A stretch of 64,000 nt of DNA from Zonotrichia leucophrys gambelii. Lineage: Eukaryota; Chordata; Aves; Passeriformes; Passerellidae. Both the position numbers and the translations under genes were made by a program. Below are positions 14,576-27,383 of the stretch, piece by piece. The stretch covers positions 65,152,216 through 65,216,215 of the forward strand of contig NC_088171.1 of NCBI RefSeq assembly GCF_028769735.1, given 5' to 3'. The stretch's first letter is position 1. Every line of letters begins with the position of its first letter. The notes under the pieces were generated by a model. The model had not been told where the DNA came from. It saw only the letters and a list, made by a program, of their open reading frames with translations, and ran no database searches.

Positions 14576-15713
14576 TTTCTGCCCATTCACTGCCCTCCAA
14601 TTCTTATGCTTAGCTTTTAACATTTAAACTTTTAATTTTAGATTTTAATACAATTCCCACTTCGGGCCGAATTCCCTTGAAGAGGATAGAGGTTTTCACT
14701 GAGCTTCTTCACTTAAGAGTTCAGTTATCTGCTACCTTTACCCTGTAGTACACCATGATAGTCTCAATACTGGAAAAAAAAAAACCCTGAAGAACTTAAA
14801 TTACCCTTCCTACTTGATGAGAACAAGAGAAGTCTGGGGATTGTCCCTCGACATACTTAAATTGCATGGTCCCCCTGTCTCACATTTGCAAGGCAAAACT
14901 AATGCTGATAGTTTTGGGAAATAACATCTCTGGCATTAGAGGCACAGAGAATGGAAAGCCAGGACCACAAAGAAAGCACCAACAGAGGGAAGGCACCACT
15001 AGCACGAGAGGTTGTCTCTGTGCCACAGCTGCATAGTTCAGTCAGCATACAAGCAGGGGCTTTGTGTGGTTTGTTGTTGTTATTTTTGTTTGTTCATTTT
15101 TTAAGTTGTTGTTTGGTGGTGGTTTTTTTTGTATTTTTTTTTTAAGGGATATCATTTCCCAGACTTGTGTTGTAATGTGACACTGCCACTAACACTGATT
15201 TGAGAGGATTGCACACACAGTTCAGATGCATAAAGACAGGATGCAGATTATCACTTCTTCTGCTCTGAAGACAACAGCCCAGTGTTTCTATTCACCTCTC
15301 ATATTTTAAATATTAACCTCAGGCATGAGCTTGAGCTCAGGCACCTCAGCAAGAACATTGCTTTGAAGGGATGAGCACACCCACTCCACACTGACAGAAT
15401 CACCAGAGATTTTGGCTGGCAAATTCTTATGTATCTCAATGGAAATTTTTTCAAGGCTTTAAGTGAGCCAAATTTAGGTTGGTTTTCATGGGAACAGCCA
15501 GAGACGCATTTCTGACACAAAGGAGGTTTCATTATCAGAACTCCAACTGAACTACTATTTGAGTCCCTCAGGTCTTCGCAAGAAGGTTGGTTGTTTTGTT
15601 ATTGCTCTTTTGTTTGTTTTTAATGTTAATATGCAACACAATCCTTTTTCCTGTAAAATATCAATGCCAGATACAGCTGCCTGTAATTTTCCAAGGAAGG
15701 AAAAGCTAGCCAG

Positions 15714-15746
15714 CAAGATAGATAGATATATAGATAGATATATAGC
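15714..15746. repeat. GATA/TATA microsatellite
   Basis: Interrupted (GATA)n with ATAT insertions. It creates the IDRYIDRYIA-type repeat in a chance plus-strand frame. Confidence 0.9.
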
Positions 15747-18700
15747 TGAGCCCAGATATTTCAGTGGAAATGGTTAAAAACTGCTATTCTTTGGGGTAAT
15801 AAAGAGAAAGACAGACCTTTCTGAGAACATCTACTTTCAATTTAAAACAGAGAGAATAAAAGATAATCCAGCCAAAGCATTTCATTCTGTTCCAGCTCTT
15901 TGTGCCTGACTGCCTGGAGAAATACCTTCTTATCCAAAGAACCCATTACAAGGCTCTGTCCTGTACAGGGGCTGGGACATGCTGTATCAAGGCTGGGAAT
16001 TGCCTGGTAATGCTGAATAAACCATATGGCTAAAAAGAAGAGGAAATCAGAAATTTCCTTGCACTTTCTAATTTCACTGGCACCTGCTGGGCTTTGAAGA
16101 CCAGCACAGGGTACAGACCACTGCCCTCTATATGCAGATCCAAAGGGACCACTCCTTTTCCCCTTCCTCCATTTTTGAGATGCCTCTAGGTCAAGCAAGT
16201 AAGATCCCACGGTGCTCCACTGCTGTGATTTTTTAGAGATGCTGCTAAAAGCAATGGACTGGTATTGTCTTTGGTGTCTTATTGAGGGGACACAGAAGTG
16301 GCCCACTGAGCAAACTGGGAATGACACTACTGCTGCTGCTGCTGAATTAGGCTTCCTGCTAACAAACCTACAGCTGAAACATTGAAATTCCTCTTGCTGC
16401 TCACCCTCTCTCCTTTTCACCATCACTGAGCCAAGATCTCTGCTATGCAAGTGCCTTTGTTATGAAATCTCAGAGCTGCAACAACTTCTCTTTGCTAGCT
16501 GGTCCTAACTGGTATTGCTGAGGCCATTTCCTGGAGAACCAACACCCCTTAAAGACACTCCCCATTTCACAACACAACTCTGTCTCACACCAGCTGCGCT
16601 CTCACTGCCCCTAGGGAAGCTTTTCCCACTCAGGGTAAATGAGTATGGATTTACAGTCAGGCAAAACTAACACTGGAGTAAAAAATAATTTACCCAGAGG
16701 GTAGGTTCACTGAAAGCCAAACACAGTGTCAAAACCATTTCCACATTTTGACTGCTCTTCCTTGAATTTCAGTACTGTCTTACACACAAATCTGTGGCCT
16801 CAGAGTCCTGCAGTGCCTGGCATCAGTCATGAAAGTGTCCCTTCTCCTTCATCCTCTCCAAACACACACACAGCTCCAAGCCAATGCAAGTAACCACTCT
16901 TTTTCCTTCTCATTCGCATTTCTCAGAAGGACATGATTTTTTTTCATGAGAAATGCTCTCAAGAGCACTGCTAATTCAAAGCATAATAATCACTGGCCAG
17001 GAATAAACCACATTAGCATAAAGCCATGACAGTTTTAATACAGCTAGAATAAAAGCAGACCACGACGCAAGAAGCAAATGCCAGAATTCTGTGCTCTCCT
17101 CTGCTGCATCTTTTGCTCAAGTTGGCTGGATTTCTCTGCCTTTTTGGCTCATAATAGCTATTGACTGGCTGTGGGCTGCGACACCCACTGCTGACAGCAG
17201 GCTCCGTAGGCTGATTTCACACCTTTGCTGTTCCCAAAAAAGCTGGTACTTGCAGGAATGGAAAGTAACCCAGACCTTGCACTCTTTTTCTATTTTTTTT
17301 TTCTTCAAAGAGGAAAGCAGTCCTAGCAGTCCCAGCCTGATCAGTCTGCTGAACTGGGAGAGGGAACTGCAGTGTGCATTAGTACCTGTAGTCACACTGT
17401 GGAGATCTCATCTTGACACTGGTGCCACAAATGTGATCTTTACGGGTCACAGGTGCTGCTGATACTCATTGCTTTTGGGAACTTGTTCTGATTTTTTTCC
17501 AGGATATGAGAGATCTTTCTGAGACACAAAGAAATACTGGGAACTGCTCTTATGGCAAGAGGGTGATGCACTCCCCTCCCACTTTCTTCTGTCCAAGCTG
17601 TCATTTCAGAGCTAGCAATGGGGAAACTAAACCTGAGAGTTTTTCATGGGCTGTTTGGCTGTGAGGCAGCTCTCAATATTTTACTGTAGTTCTTAATAAT
17701 TCTGAAGTTCACATAGGCTTTATATAGGGCTAAAGTAAGACATGGGGTTTTAATGAAAGAACCCCACCACAAACTGAAATACTTTGCATCCAAGTAATAT
17801 AGAAAAAAGTACATATTTGAAATAAATTACAAAGAAAAGAAGAGGCCAGGCCATCTTGAACCTGTTCTATATGTTCTTATGATTTTCCCACATCTTTCAG
17901 TAGGGTGCTGATTTCCAGAAAGTCCAGTAAGAGACAACATAGCAGTTGCCTACTTTTTGGATTTGAGAAGGACAGCATGCAGATCAAAAGCCCTCTCACA
18001 GACGAGATAACTTATGAAGTTTTCCTGGAGGAACACAGCCAGTTTTGTCATTCCCACCACTGTCTGGGAATCACTTAATGTATTAATGTAGCTGATATGT
18101 AATACCATATTATCCAGCTTCCATTTTAGAGGAAAAAACATCACAGCATTTGGGTACAAAGAGCAATTTCATTGCTGAAGGCTGAAGCCCACCCATCCCA
18201 CTGGTGGTCTTTAATATTACCTTCCTCACTGGTAATCACACCAAGTTTTCTCTTAGACCTTTTCTTAACATTCATTTTTCATAGTCAGACACATGATTAT
18301 CTTAATCAAAAGGAAATTTACTTCAAAAAGTTAGGTTTTAATTCTTTCTAGGAAGTTCCAGTGGCTACTTTTTGCTTTCTGTTACATTTACACAAATCTG
18401 TAGTAACAGGCTGAAAATTATCTTGGCCCTAAAGATGCAATTAACTAAATGTGTCATATTATTCAATGACAAGAACTCTATATAAATAAAACCCCTAACA
18501 TAATACTACTAATTTCCAATCCACATCCAACCAACCTTTATTCTGCAGATTAAGTTTCCAACAAGCTCCTGTTGCAAGGTTTCTTTTAAACTTGCACCCC
18601 AAATATCCTTCCCTTCAGACTGCATGGACCTTATTCTAGCAGCTTTGCTCAACACAAGATGCAGACACACCATATGTCTTTTTGAAATGACAGGAAACCT

Positions 18701-21700
18701 GAAAAACTCCTCTAATTGCTGAGCACTTATGTCTACTCTTTACCCAAATGGAAACACTTTCAATTAAAAAACCACCTTGTTTTTCTTCCAGGAAAATCGT
18801 TTATTTTCTGCTCTTCCATTATCTTACGTTCAGTTGTTTCCCTTTAATTTCCTTTTGCACCTGGAATTAATTTCCATCAGCCTTGCCTTTACTATGTGAA
18901 TTGACCATTTAAACTTTTCCTAACTCCTCAAAGGTCTGTTTTCCAATGAAAGACAAGGCATGCCACGCAGCAGTCTAAGCGCAGTCTTGCCAAATGAGGA
19001 TGATTACCTGACTGGTGGAGAACAGCTCCCACTGGACATATGCATTTGCAGTGGCAGTGAGCTGGCATAGTGATTTTATGAGCCATGAAGAGCCTGTCAG
19101 CAGCTTTCCTCTGCATGCTAAGCAGCACTCGCATTCCAAACCCCTGCCAATTATTCCTGGTCCTCAGGTGCAGCACTTCACACTGTGTCCATGAATGGAG
19201 TCTCTCATCTCTTAACCTCGCCTGCTTCAGCACAGGTACCACACCAAGGTACAGCTCTACTCTCAGCTACAGTCTCTCTATCACCGTCTATTAATTTCTC
19301 TTGTTGGCACAGAAGTGCAGAGAATAGTTTTGGAAGTCTAATCCCTCTAGGACCCTGCTTTTGACTCATCCCCATTTTGACGTAAAACGTAAATTATTCA
19401 TGCTGATTGCAATCTGAAAGCCACTTTTTTAACCTCTGCAAACTACACTGCACTGAATGCATCACTGTAAACATGTCTTTACAGATATGAATTCTCTCAA
19501 AACACCAGATATTTTCTGTATCATAAGATAGTACATAAGATTTTCACTTGCAACAAAAGCACTTTATCAGGTTATGTCACCAATAGCTATATAATCTCTT
19601 CCTAAAAATCTGTAACTATAGAAAATAAGGATTTTTAGATTTCTTTGATATCAACTGTTTTCTGTATCCTTTATTTCTTTTACCACTCACTAGGTTTTCT
19701 GTCTTTTATGCATTTATTTCATATAGATTACAGATTAAATAAAATAAACAGTACTGTGGCTCATCACTGTCATGTTTCCAGACACTGGAGCTGACACCAA
19801 AGGTCTATCCTGAGCATCACACACAATGTCTGGAGGAGACTCAGCAGCTCCAAAATAAGACTCAGAGCAGTCACTATAAGTGGAACCCATCCAAAAACCA
19901 GCCAAGAGAAAAACAGGGCCAGCAAAAGCAGAAGAGATCTCACACTGTTCTTGGGGCTACACTTCCATAGGTACCAGGAACTGCTCCAGTAAAAAACTTC
20001 AGCTTGAAAGGAAGGGATATTTTTATCCTTCCTAACTGACAAGCAGGGAGGAGATGCACAGTTTGCACTTTTAAGAAAGCAGAGGAAGTAAGATGAGATG
20101 CAAGGGCTTTTCTGTTAGAGCAGGCAGAGAACATGGGAGAAAGGAGAATCATGGGGTCACTTTCATCTTCCCTTTGAAAAGGCTTAAGCCCACATCTCTG
20201 ATTTTCCCAGGGAACACTACTACTCTTTCAGTCATACCCAAACTTATCAATTAGAGTTAAGTCTCATCCATCACAGCTCAAGTTCTTCCTGAAAGCCAAA
20301 GCTAAGGGCAATAGAGAAGATGTCTTCCTTCCAGCAAATCTTTAACCCATTCAACAAGAAAAAACAGAAATTGAAGCCCAGGTACCTTCAACTCCTAAAT
20401 ATATCCTGATGAAGAAACAGTGCACAAAATTTTTTCCTGTGCTTGTTTCAGCTTGCTAGTGATTGAAACTCTCTTCTTGAAGGAGCTAGTAATGATTATA
20501 TTTTCATGGTTGGATTTCTCTCTTAAACCAGCCTGAATTACAAATTCTACTCAGTGGCAAAACACAAAGCAAACCAAGAAAAGGACTGAGTCCACAAAAG
20601 CCCATGGGTTTGTTGCTCACATTTTGCTAGGTTTCTCTTAGTGGGTGAAAATTTTCCTAACTGCCATGTGGACAGAGGAAGATACAGTTGCTCACATAGC
20701 AGAGCACCTTGGCTCTACCAGTCTTCACTAGAAATCAGGGAAGCTCTCCACCCTTTTAAAAATAAACGACTAGTGCTAAAGGCTAGCTGTTTATTTTGAG
20801 AAATCCCAGAAAAAATATTTGAATCCTTCTAAATTTCTTAGGGGGTTTCTGATGGACTAAACAATTTCTGATCTTTTTCTTTTGACATTACTGGAAGTAG
20901 CCATATCCAATATTTTATTTTACTAGAAATGTGTGCTATAGAAGGCATATATTTATATTTTTCAGAAACTTGAGAGAGGACTGTCCTCTTTTTAAAAGTA
21001 ATCCTACTAAGAAAACGGCATTGCAAACATTAAACTTCCTAAATACAATGATACCATCTCACCACTATCACCATAAAGATAAAAAATTGAGTTTTTAATT
21101 ACTGCAATGGCTGGGAGAAGAGGAAAAAACCACCTTATTAAGAGCTAGAAAGTTCAAACCATTCCCTGTAAACTCTGCATTCCTTCCCTTAGGAAAAAGA
21201 AACTGTTTCTGTTTAAAGAAGTTGATATGAAGTTGGCCAAGAGGAAAGGAGTAATTATACCAAATGGCACATTGATAATGAACCTAAATATGAGCTTTAA
21301 AACCTCCCTCAGTAACAGCCTAGCAAAAAAAAAAAAAAAGTTTCATATGTTCTCTGAAAGAAGACAATCTGTATCCATGATCAGGAATTTACAATAAGTA
21401 CTAAACACTTTTGCTTTGAGTGCAGCAGTACCTATGGTTATAATGAGAACTTTTTGTTCATTCAAATGACAGTTTAGTTTAGGCCCTTACAGTAGAGGCT
21501 TGAGTTTCAAAGATGAATACTCAAAGGGGACAGAAACATCCACAATTCCTTTAAGGTCATGAATAAAGCATGATAATTTGTTGGCTAAAACACACTGACT
21601 TTTTCTGTGTGTTTTTCATAGCTATGATTTCACTTTTTTTCTGCCATCTTTTTTAGCATAAAGTTCTAGGGTGTCTCATGGTTGCTGAGCTCTGCAGGAT

Positions 21701-24700
21701 ATTGCTCTTGCTCTATAGATGTATAGGAAAATCTCTGGTTCCTAAAAAGCTGCTGCTGCCTTGAAAAAAAAGGTGGTGCCCATCAAGTAATCAAATTGGT
21801 ATATCTGCCTAAGAAATGTTACAGTCAAAGGAAGGACCTATGCATGTAGCTTCAAGCTCATGAATTATTCCAAATCCAGCACCCAGAAATAGCTCAAAAA
21901 ATGAGAATGGGTTTAGATCACAGCTAAGGAAAAAAATACTACAGGGAACCAAGAAAACACAATCACAGAAAAAACTCTGAAATAAAGCTAGCAGAAAGAA
22001 ATGAATGAAATCCTGATTGTAGCACAGTGAACGACAAAGGTCACAAGGAGTCAAATTACTTTACCCAAACCATCTAGGAACTGGCCAAAGCTGCTAAAGG
22101 GTCCTTTCCAGAATGCTAAAATTTACCTTAAAGAAATTGGCAGAGAAGACATTAGGGCATGGGGTGTGACTGAGTGCTTTCCACTGTATTGATGGGAATG
22201 ATGCCTTTCTGTGGTGTTTGAGAGAGGAGCCAGCAGCATGTTATGAGGTGCAAATGGAAGCAGAGCATTCAGCAGCACACTGGGATGTGCCTATACAGAG
22301 TCACTTGGCCATGAAATTGGCAGCAAAGTTAATTTTCAACATCATGAAGGTAAGTGTGATAGGCATCTGCACAATGGTTCATTTCAGCCTAGAAGAAGGA
22401 TGAAATTAAACCAAACCCTGATATTTCTTGCAATTAAAACAAAGGGATCTCTTTTCACCCCTTCACTGATGGTATTGGATAAAGTAACAAACTGATGAAA
22501 TCTCTTTTGCCTTCATGCTGAAAGTTTCCTTTCAAAATCATCAAGATTCTGCTACCAAGCGGATGATTAAAAAAAACCCCAAAACCACCAAACCAAAACA
22601 ACAAACCACAACAAGTACAACATAAGCCTTTCTGAGCAGTTCTTGGCAATATAAACTGCCTTTTTCTATATAACCTATGAGGAACAGGTTCTCAATTTTA
22701 AGTACTCTTAAGTTCTCTTTTAGGAGAAGTATCTATATGACATCCTACAAGTATCACAAATCCCTGTCAAGTCAAATGTTATATGCTCTTCCAACTGAAT
22801 TGGAGTATTTTCCCCACAAACCTAATGTTCAAAAATCTCTTTAGCTAAACAGCATTTTGTTTGAATTCACAAGTCAGAGACTATCTTGAACCATGGCATC
22901 TGGCTGAGCATACCAAGTTTTAGAAGGCTTATGGTGGTGTTCAGATTGAAAAATTTCTCAAGCATTTAGTTAAAGAGGGAGGAAACAAGAAACAAAACAG
23001 GTATGTGACTGCAGGTACTAATACACAAACATATAAAATTGGAACTCGGTCTACATGCCATAATAATGCAAAAATCTGAACTAAATTAATCATAGCAAGT
23101 GAAGAATTTGCTTGGTAAGCACAGAGAACAGGTGCACTAGCTCAGATCTGCTGAACTCTACAAGTAATGCTCATCTTTATAGAGGTCTGTATTTTTTAAA
23201 AAAATCATTTATCTCACTGGGCCCAATGGCCAGAGAAAGCTGACAAAATTTAAAAAAATTAAAACAACCCCAAAGTTGTTTTAATTGTTGTCCCACCAAA
23301 AAGTGTCCTTCTTGAGCCTCTATGCAATGCTAGCAGATGTATTAATGAACTGATGCCTGTCTTGCTGTTTAGTGAACTGCCTGTTCTGCCAACTTGAGAT
23401 GAATAAGAGAAAGAAGCATCAGTTCACTGGAACTACATGATCTCCCTATTTTCTTTTAGGCTCATGGATTTCTATGCTCAGCATGAGCACATTGAGTTCA
23501 CAAGGAAAATGGCATTTGACTCAGATGACAAAAACACATAGAAAAGCAAATGCACATCAGTAACTAGAGTCAAATAATGCAGGGAAAATGCTGTCCTTAT
23601 TTAAATGAGACACACAAGAAAGAAAGAAGGAAACATCTCCCTAGTTCTAGCTTGCTAATGCATGTGACTTAGTGGACTTTGAAGGAGAGGAAGCTACACA
23701 GTTGAGCCTCATGAGTCCCTCCTTTCTTTACCATTTAGGTATCATGTCTAATTTTCTTCAAACACTGCTAGAGGAGCTCAAGTTTGCCAGCTACAGAGAG
23801 CAGTGGGTCAGAAACTATTCTGCTCTTCTCTATTCAAAAGCTGGAGCAGGCAGCATATTCTGTCTTAAGTGCCACAGCAGGTCACTGGAAGACAACATCT
23901 CACTCTCGTGACCATAAAACCACAGACAATTATTTTGGGACTGTGAATATTAATGAAAGCTTTACTCATCTCACTCTTCTACTTCTCAACAGGGTGCAAT
24001 TCAGATTCAAATAGTCAAAGTTCCACACAAGCCTCCACACCTGGCTTTCCCTTCAGGGCGAACCCAAATTTCAAAACTGTTATTCATCCAATAAAACCCA
24101 TGTGCTAGCATAAGGAAAGCATCCTATTTTGCTGGTGCATGGGAGGAGAGGGATGAGGTCTTTCAAATTCTGGTTTCACTTCTGGTTCAAATAGTTTCCA
24201 CCGTCTGCCCATCCATCCGTCCATGCACCTACACCCACATGTCTGTGCACCTACACTGCTGACTGTTCAGTCTGTGCATCTGAATTTTTATCAGTGTTGA
24301 CATTTTAAGCAGCTTGGAAAGTAAAATGGGAAAGATAAGATTCTATAAAGCACTACAGCAGCATGACACACATACCCTTTATATGAGTTCAATTTCAGAT
24401 GATACAGAAGAAATAACATTTCTATTTATTTTATTTATTTACTTATTTTACCAGACTCAAGGTTGATAGAGTCACCATGTTAAAAATAACATTGGAGCTG
24501 CACACATACAGGTTCAGATAGCATCAGAAACGTCAAAGTAACTGCAGCCAATGCATGGGGTACAGAGAGATAAAGATGGTGCCATAATCTTTATGACATG
24601 GACTGCTGAGATAAGGAACCATGTCTACAGTCCGTAAGGATGTGAATATATGGATCATCAATACTTTGGAGAAACTTGTTAACACATAGACTATGGATGC

Positions 24701-24978
24701 AATAGACTACAGTGACATTTCCAAGCCTGGCTCATTTGTCAGAATGTAGTTAATGAGTATTCTAATTATTTATCCTAAGATCTCCAATGCATTCAAGTCT
24801 GCTTACCAACATTTCCATCTGTTTATTCTTGAATCTGTACTAAAAGGACAACAAACACCAAGATAAACTAATTGTGTTGCAGCTGAACACCCCTTAGCCT
24901 ACAACTGAAGATAAAAAATAGTTATCAAACTTTCTAACAAAACTTAGATGTGGCAGCAGCTCTCTGATCACAGACAGA

Positions 24979-25010
24979 AACAGACAACTTTCCCAGGCAA
25001 GTTGTCTGTT
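24979..25010. repeat. Perfect 12-bp inverted repeat at the 5' edge of LTR copy B
   Basis: AACAGACAACTT at 24979-24990 is followed by an 8-base loop and the exact reverse complement AAGTTGTCTGTT at 24999-25010. The right arm overlaps the assumed start of the LTR, so it may mark the true boundary or a small rearrangement at insertion. Confidence 0.85.
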
Positions 25011-25315
25011 GTTGTTGTTTTTTGTTTGGGGAAAGGCTGTGAGAAGATCAGAGAAAAGAATAAGAAACAATTCTTATCTTAACTGGCTGCACCTGGTATT
25101 GTGCACATGTGGAATGTGTTATGGAGATTTATTTACCAAAGGGTGGTTTCTTAATTAGCCAATAGTGATGGTGTTTTGATTGGAGGACCAATTAGGTCCA
25201 CCTGTAGTGAACTAAGGCATAAAAGTATTTTTCTTAATAAAAATGATCAGCCTTCTGTAAATGTCTTGAGAGTCTATGTAACTTATTACCTGGCTGGGGA
25301 CCCATTGTGCTGACA
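25007..25315 (+). mobile_element. Solo LTR, same family as the 9.5-kb copy (copy B)
   Basis: The order of shared blocks matches copy A: AACAATTCTTATCT at about 25067, GTGGAATGTGTTATGGAGAT then TTTACCAAAGGGTG, and CAGCCTTCTG near 25248. A TATA-like CATAAAAG lies near 25218 and AATAAA at 25236-25241, both on the plus strand. The element ends near GTGCTGACA. It is shorter than copy A and strongly diverged from it, so it is a different subfamily or an older insertion. There is no internal retroviral sequence beside it. Ends are approximate. Confidence 0.7.
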
Positions 25316-27363
25316 CTTAGACTCCTGTTTCTTGCCATGACTTGATAGACTCAGTACTTCCAACATTACACTTCTGTGCTTCCAGAAGATTTAAAATACC
25401 AGTAGTCTCTGGTTTTTTTGAACAGATGATCAACTTCTCTTAGGAGGTGAAATAAAAATCATTCTCTATCTAAATCTCCCCCAAGATAATTAAACAATTG
25501 GATCCATTTTAATTTTATTCCCTGCACTTCTATTGCATGAAGCCATTAGACTAATGGCCTGAAAGATGTCATGCAAAAGATGACAGGGCAAGATTCCTCT
25601 CCTAAGTAGTGACAGGGGAGAGTGCCTACTGAACTGCAGCACTAAACCTGTCATCCTAGCCTTGGGCTGTGCAGCTCAGGGCAGGAGGAAGGAAAGGGAA
25701 GATTTGAAGTACATCTTACAGCCTTTTCAAAATGACCCAATCAATACATACGCTAGGCTCTCCCTGCACAAGAGGCTGTACATCCTAAATTGCAACCCTT
25801 GGGATTTGGAGATTCAGCAAGTCATGGATACTGAACACTTCTGGTTAGGGCAAAGAAATGGGCACGGTAATAACAAACGAAGTTACACAAACCAAGGGTT
25901 TGGAGCCTGCAGGTCTCGCCCCAGTTTATGTCCTGACTTGCACACTCTAAATCATAAATATGCAGAAACCTGCCCTCCTCTTCTCCTTGGACATTTTGGA
26001 CACAATTTTATTTTTGGGGAAGGGTGGGGAGTGTTGGGGCAAACTGGGGACATGTTTGTCTTTTATTCCTGAGTCATATCTTCAGACCTTAAAAATTTCC
26101 ACTGTTTATGCAGAGACAGTCAGTCAGGTCTGGCCATCTCTCATTTGTGGTTTCTCTCACTTGGGATGCAGAGCTTCCTTTCAGGGAGGAACACTGCTTG
26201 TCCATGACAGCTCTTTCAACAGCACAGGTTAATGTTGGCTATGGGCACTGTGATTTGGGCATGTTTCAGGCAGGGTAGCCTGCACATTACCAAGCAAAAT
26301 GCTATGTCTAGTGGTTCCAAAGAAGCTGCAGCAGGTGATTTTATAGTGGCCGATTTTATCTTTGATTTAAATGAGAGCAAGTGCTCATTGTTTCTCAGAG
26401 CAACAGAAATAACTCATCATTTGAATCTAAGAGTCTCATCCAAAGGCAAAGGCTCTGCTAGATTTGCCTTATCTTCAGTAAGCTCAACCCAAAGCCAGAA
26501 AAGTCAGCGAGAGATGACAGTGACATGATCAAACATTGTCTTATTCCTCTCCACCCAATCCTTTCTGAGACAAGGAGACTAAAAGCAACAGACCAGTGAA
26601 GATTCATGTCACTTCACAAAAGCAAAAAACCAGCAAGAGGACAGTTTTCCACCTCATAGGGATGGCAAGAACATCATTATTTTCTGAGAAGCGTGCAAAT
26701 CAAAGTCACAAAGGAGAAACAGGGCCTCCAAGTGTGTCCCAACTTCACCCCTTTGCAGCTTTGCTGCATTCATTTAGATAATGGCAAACATCACAGTACC
26801 CTCCAGTTTTTAAGAAAGCCCCTGAAACATGCAGACAAAGCTGGCTTAACCACTGCACACTCTGGTGCTGCCCTTCAGTTATACCAGTCCCCTGATGCTG
26901 GGGTTTGGGTAATGGATTTGGGACGGTGTGTGAGACCTGGTGTGATCCACTAAAGAGACTACAAATATATCCAATTAATCTTGGACATCCTGGCAGACTA
27001 TTAGCATGATGGTACTGCAGATGCTTATACTGTGCTCTTGAAATTAGATTCTGGCTAATAGTGGGCTGAGTAAGGTGTCAACAACAGGAAGTCAAATTTG
27101 GTATTGTCTGATTACAAACAAGATCTTAGAGCATACAAAGGAATAGTTATGCATTTACTACCAGTCACTGAAATAGATTAAGAAACAAAATCCTACAATA
27201 CAAAAACTGATGTAGAAAGCCTACCTCTTCTGCTGAGGGAGCAGAAATGAATGAAAATGTCATATATACAACAGTATACTCAAAGGATAGGTTTTGCTCA
27301 TCAGTCAAGGAGCCCATAAATGAACTCTTCTGCTTTTAATGATATGATATATAAAGAAAAGCC

Positions 27364-27383
27364 AAAAAAAAAAAAAAAAAAAA
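27364..27383. repeat. Run of 20 A
   Basis: An uninterrupted A20 run followed by a short GA-rich stretch. It could be the tail of an old retroposed sequence, but I see no recognisable body on its left. Confidence 0.9.

Noticed and set aside
17091..17462. 123-codon plus frame overlapped by a 92-codon minus frame
   Set aside because: Both strands open with no domain, splice or promoter evidence; typical of chance frames here.
19770..20042. Hydrophobic minus-strand frame suggesting an envelope-like membrane protein
   Set aside because: No retroviral landmarks, no LTR nearby, and the hydrophobicity comes from a Leu/Ser-rich chance frame.
25662..26072. 136-codon plus frame
   Set aside because: No recognised domain; ordinary intron composition.
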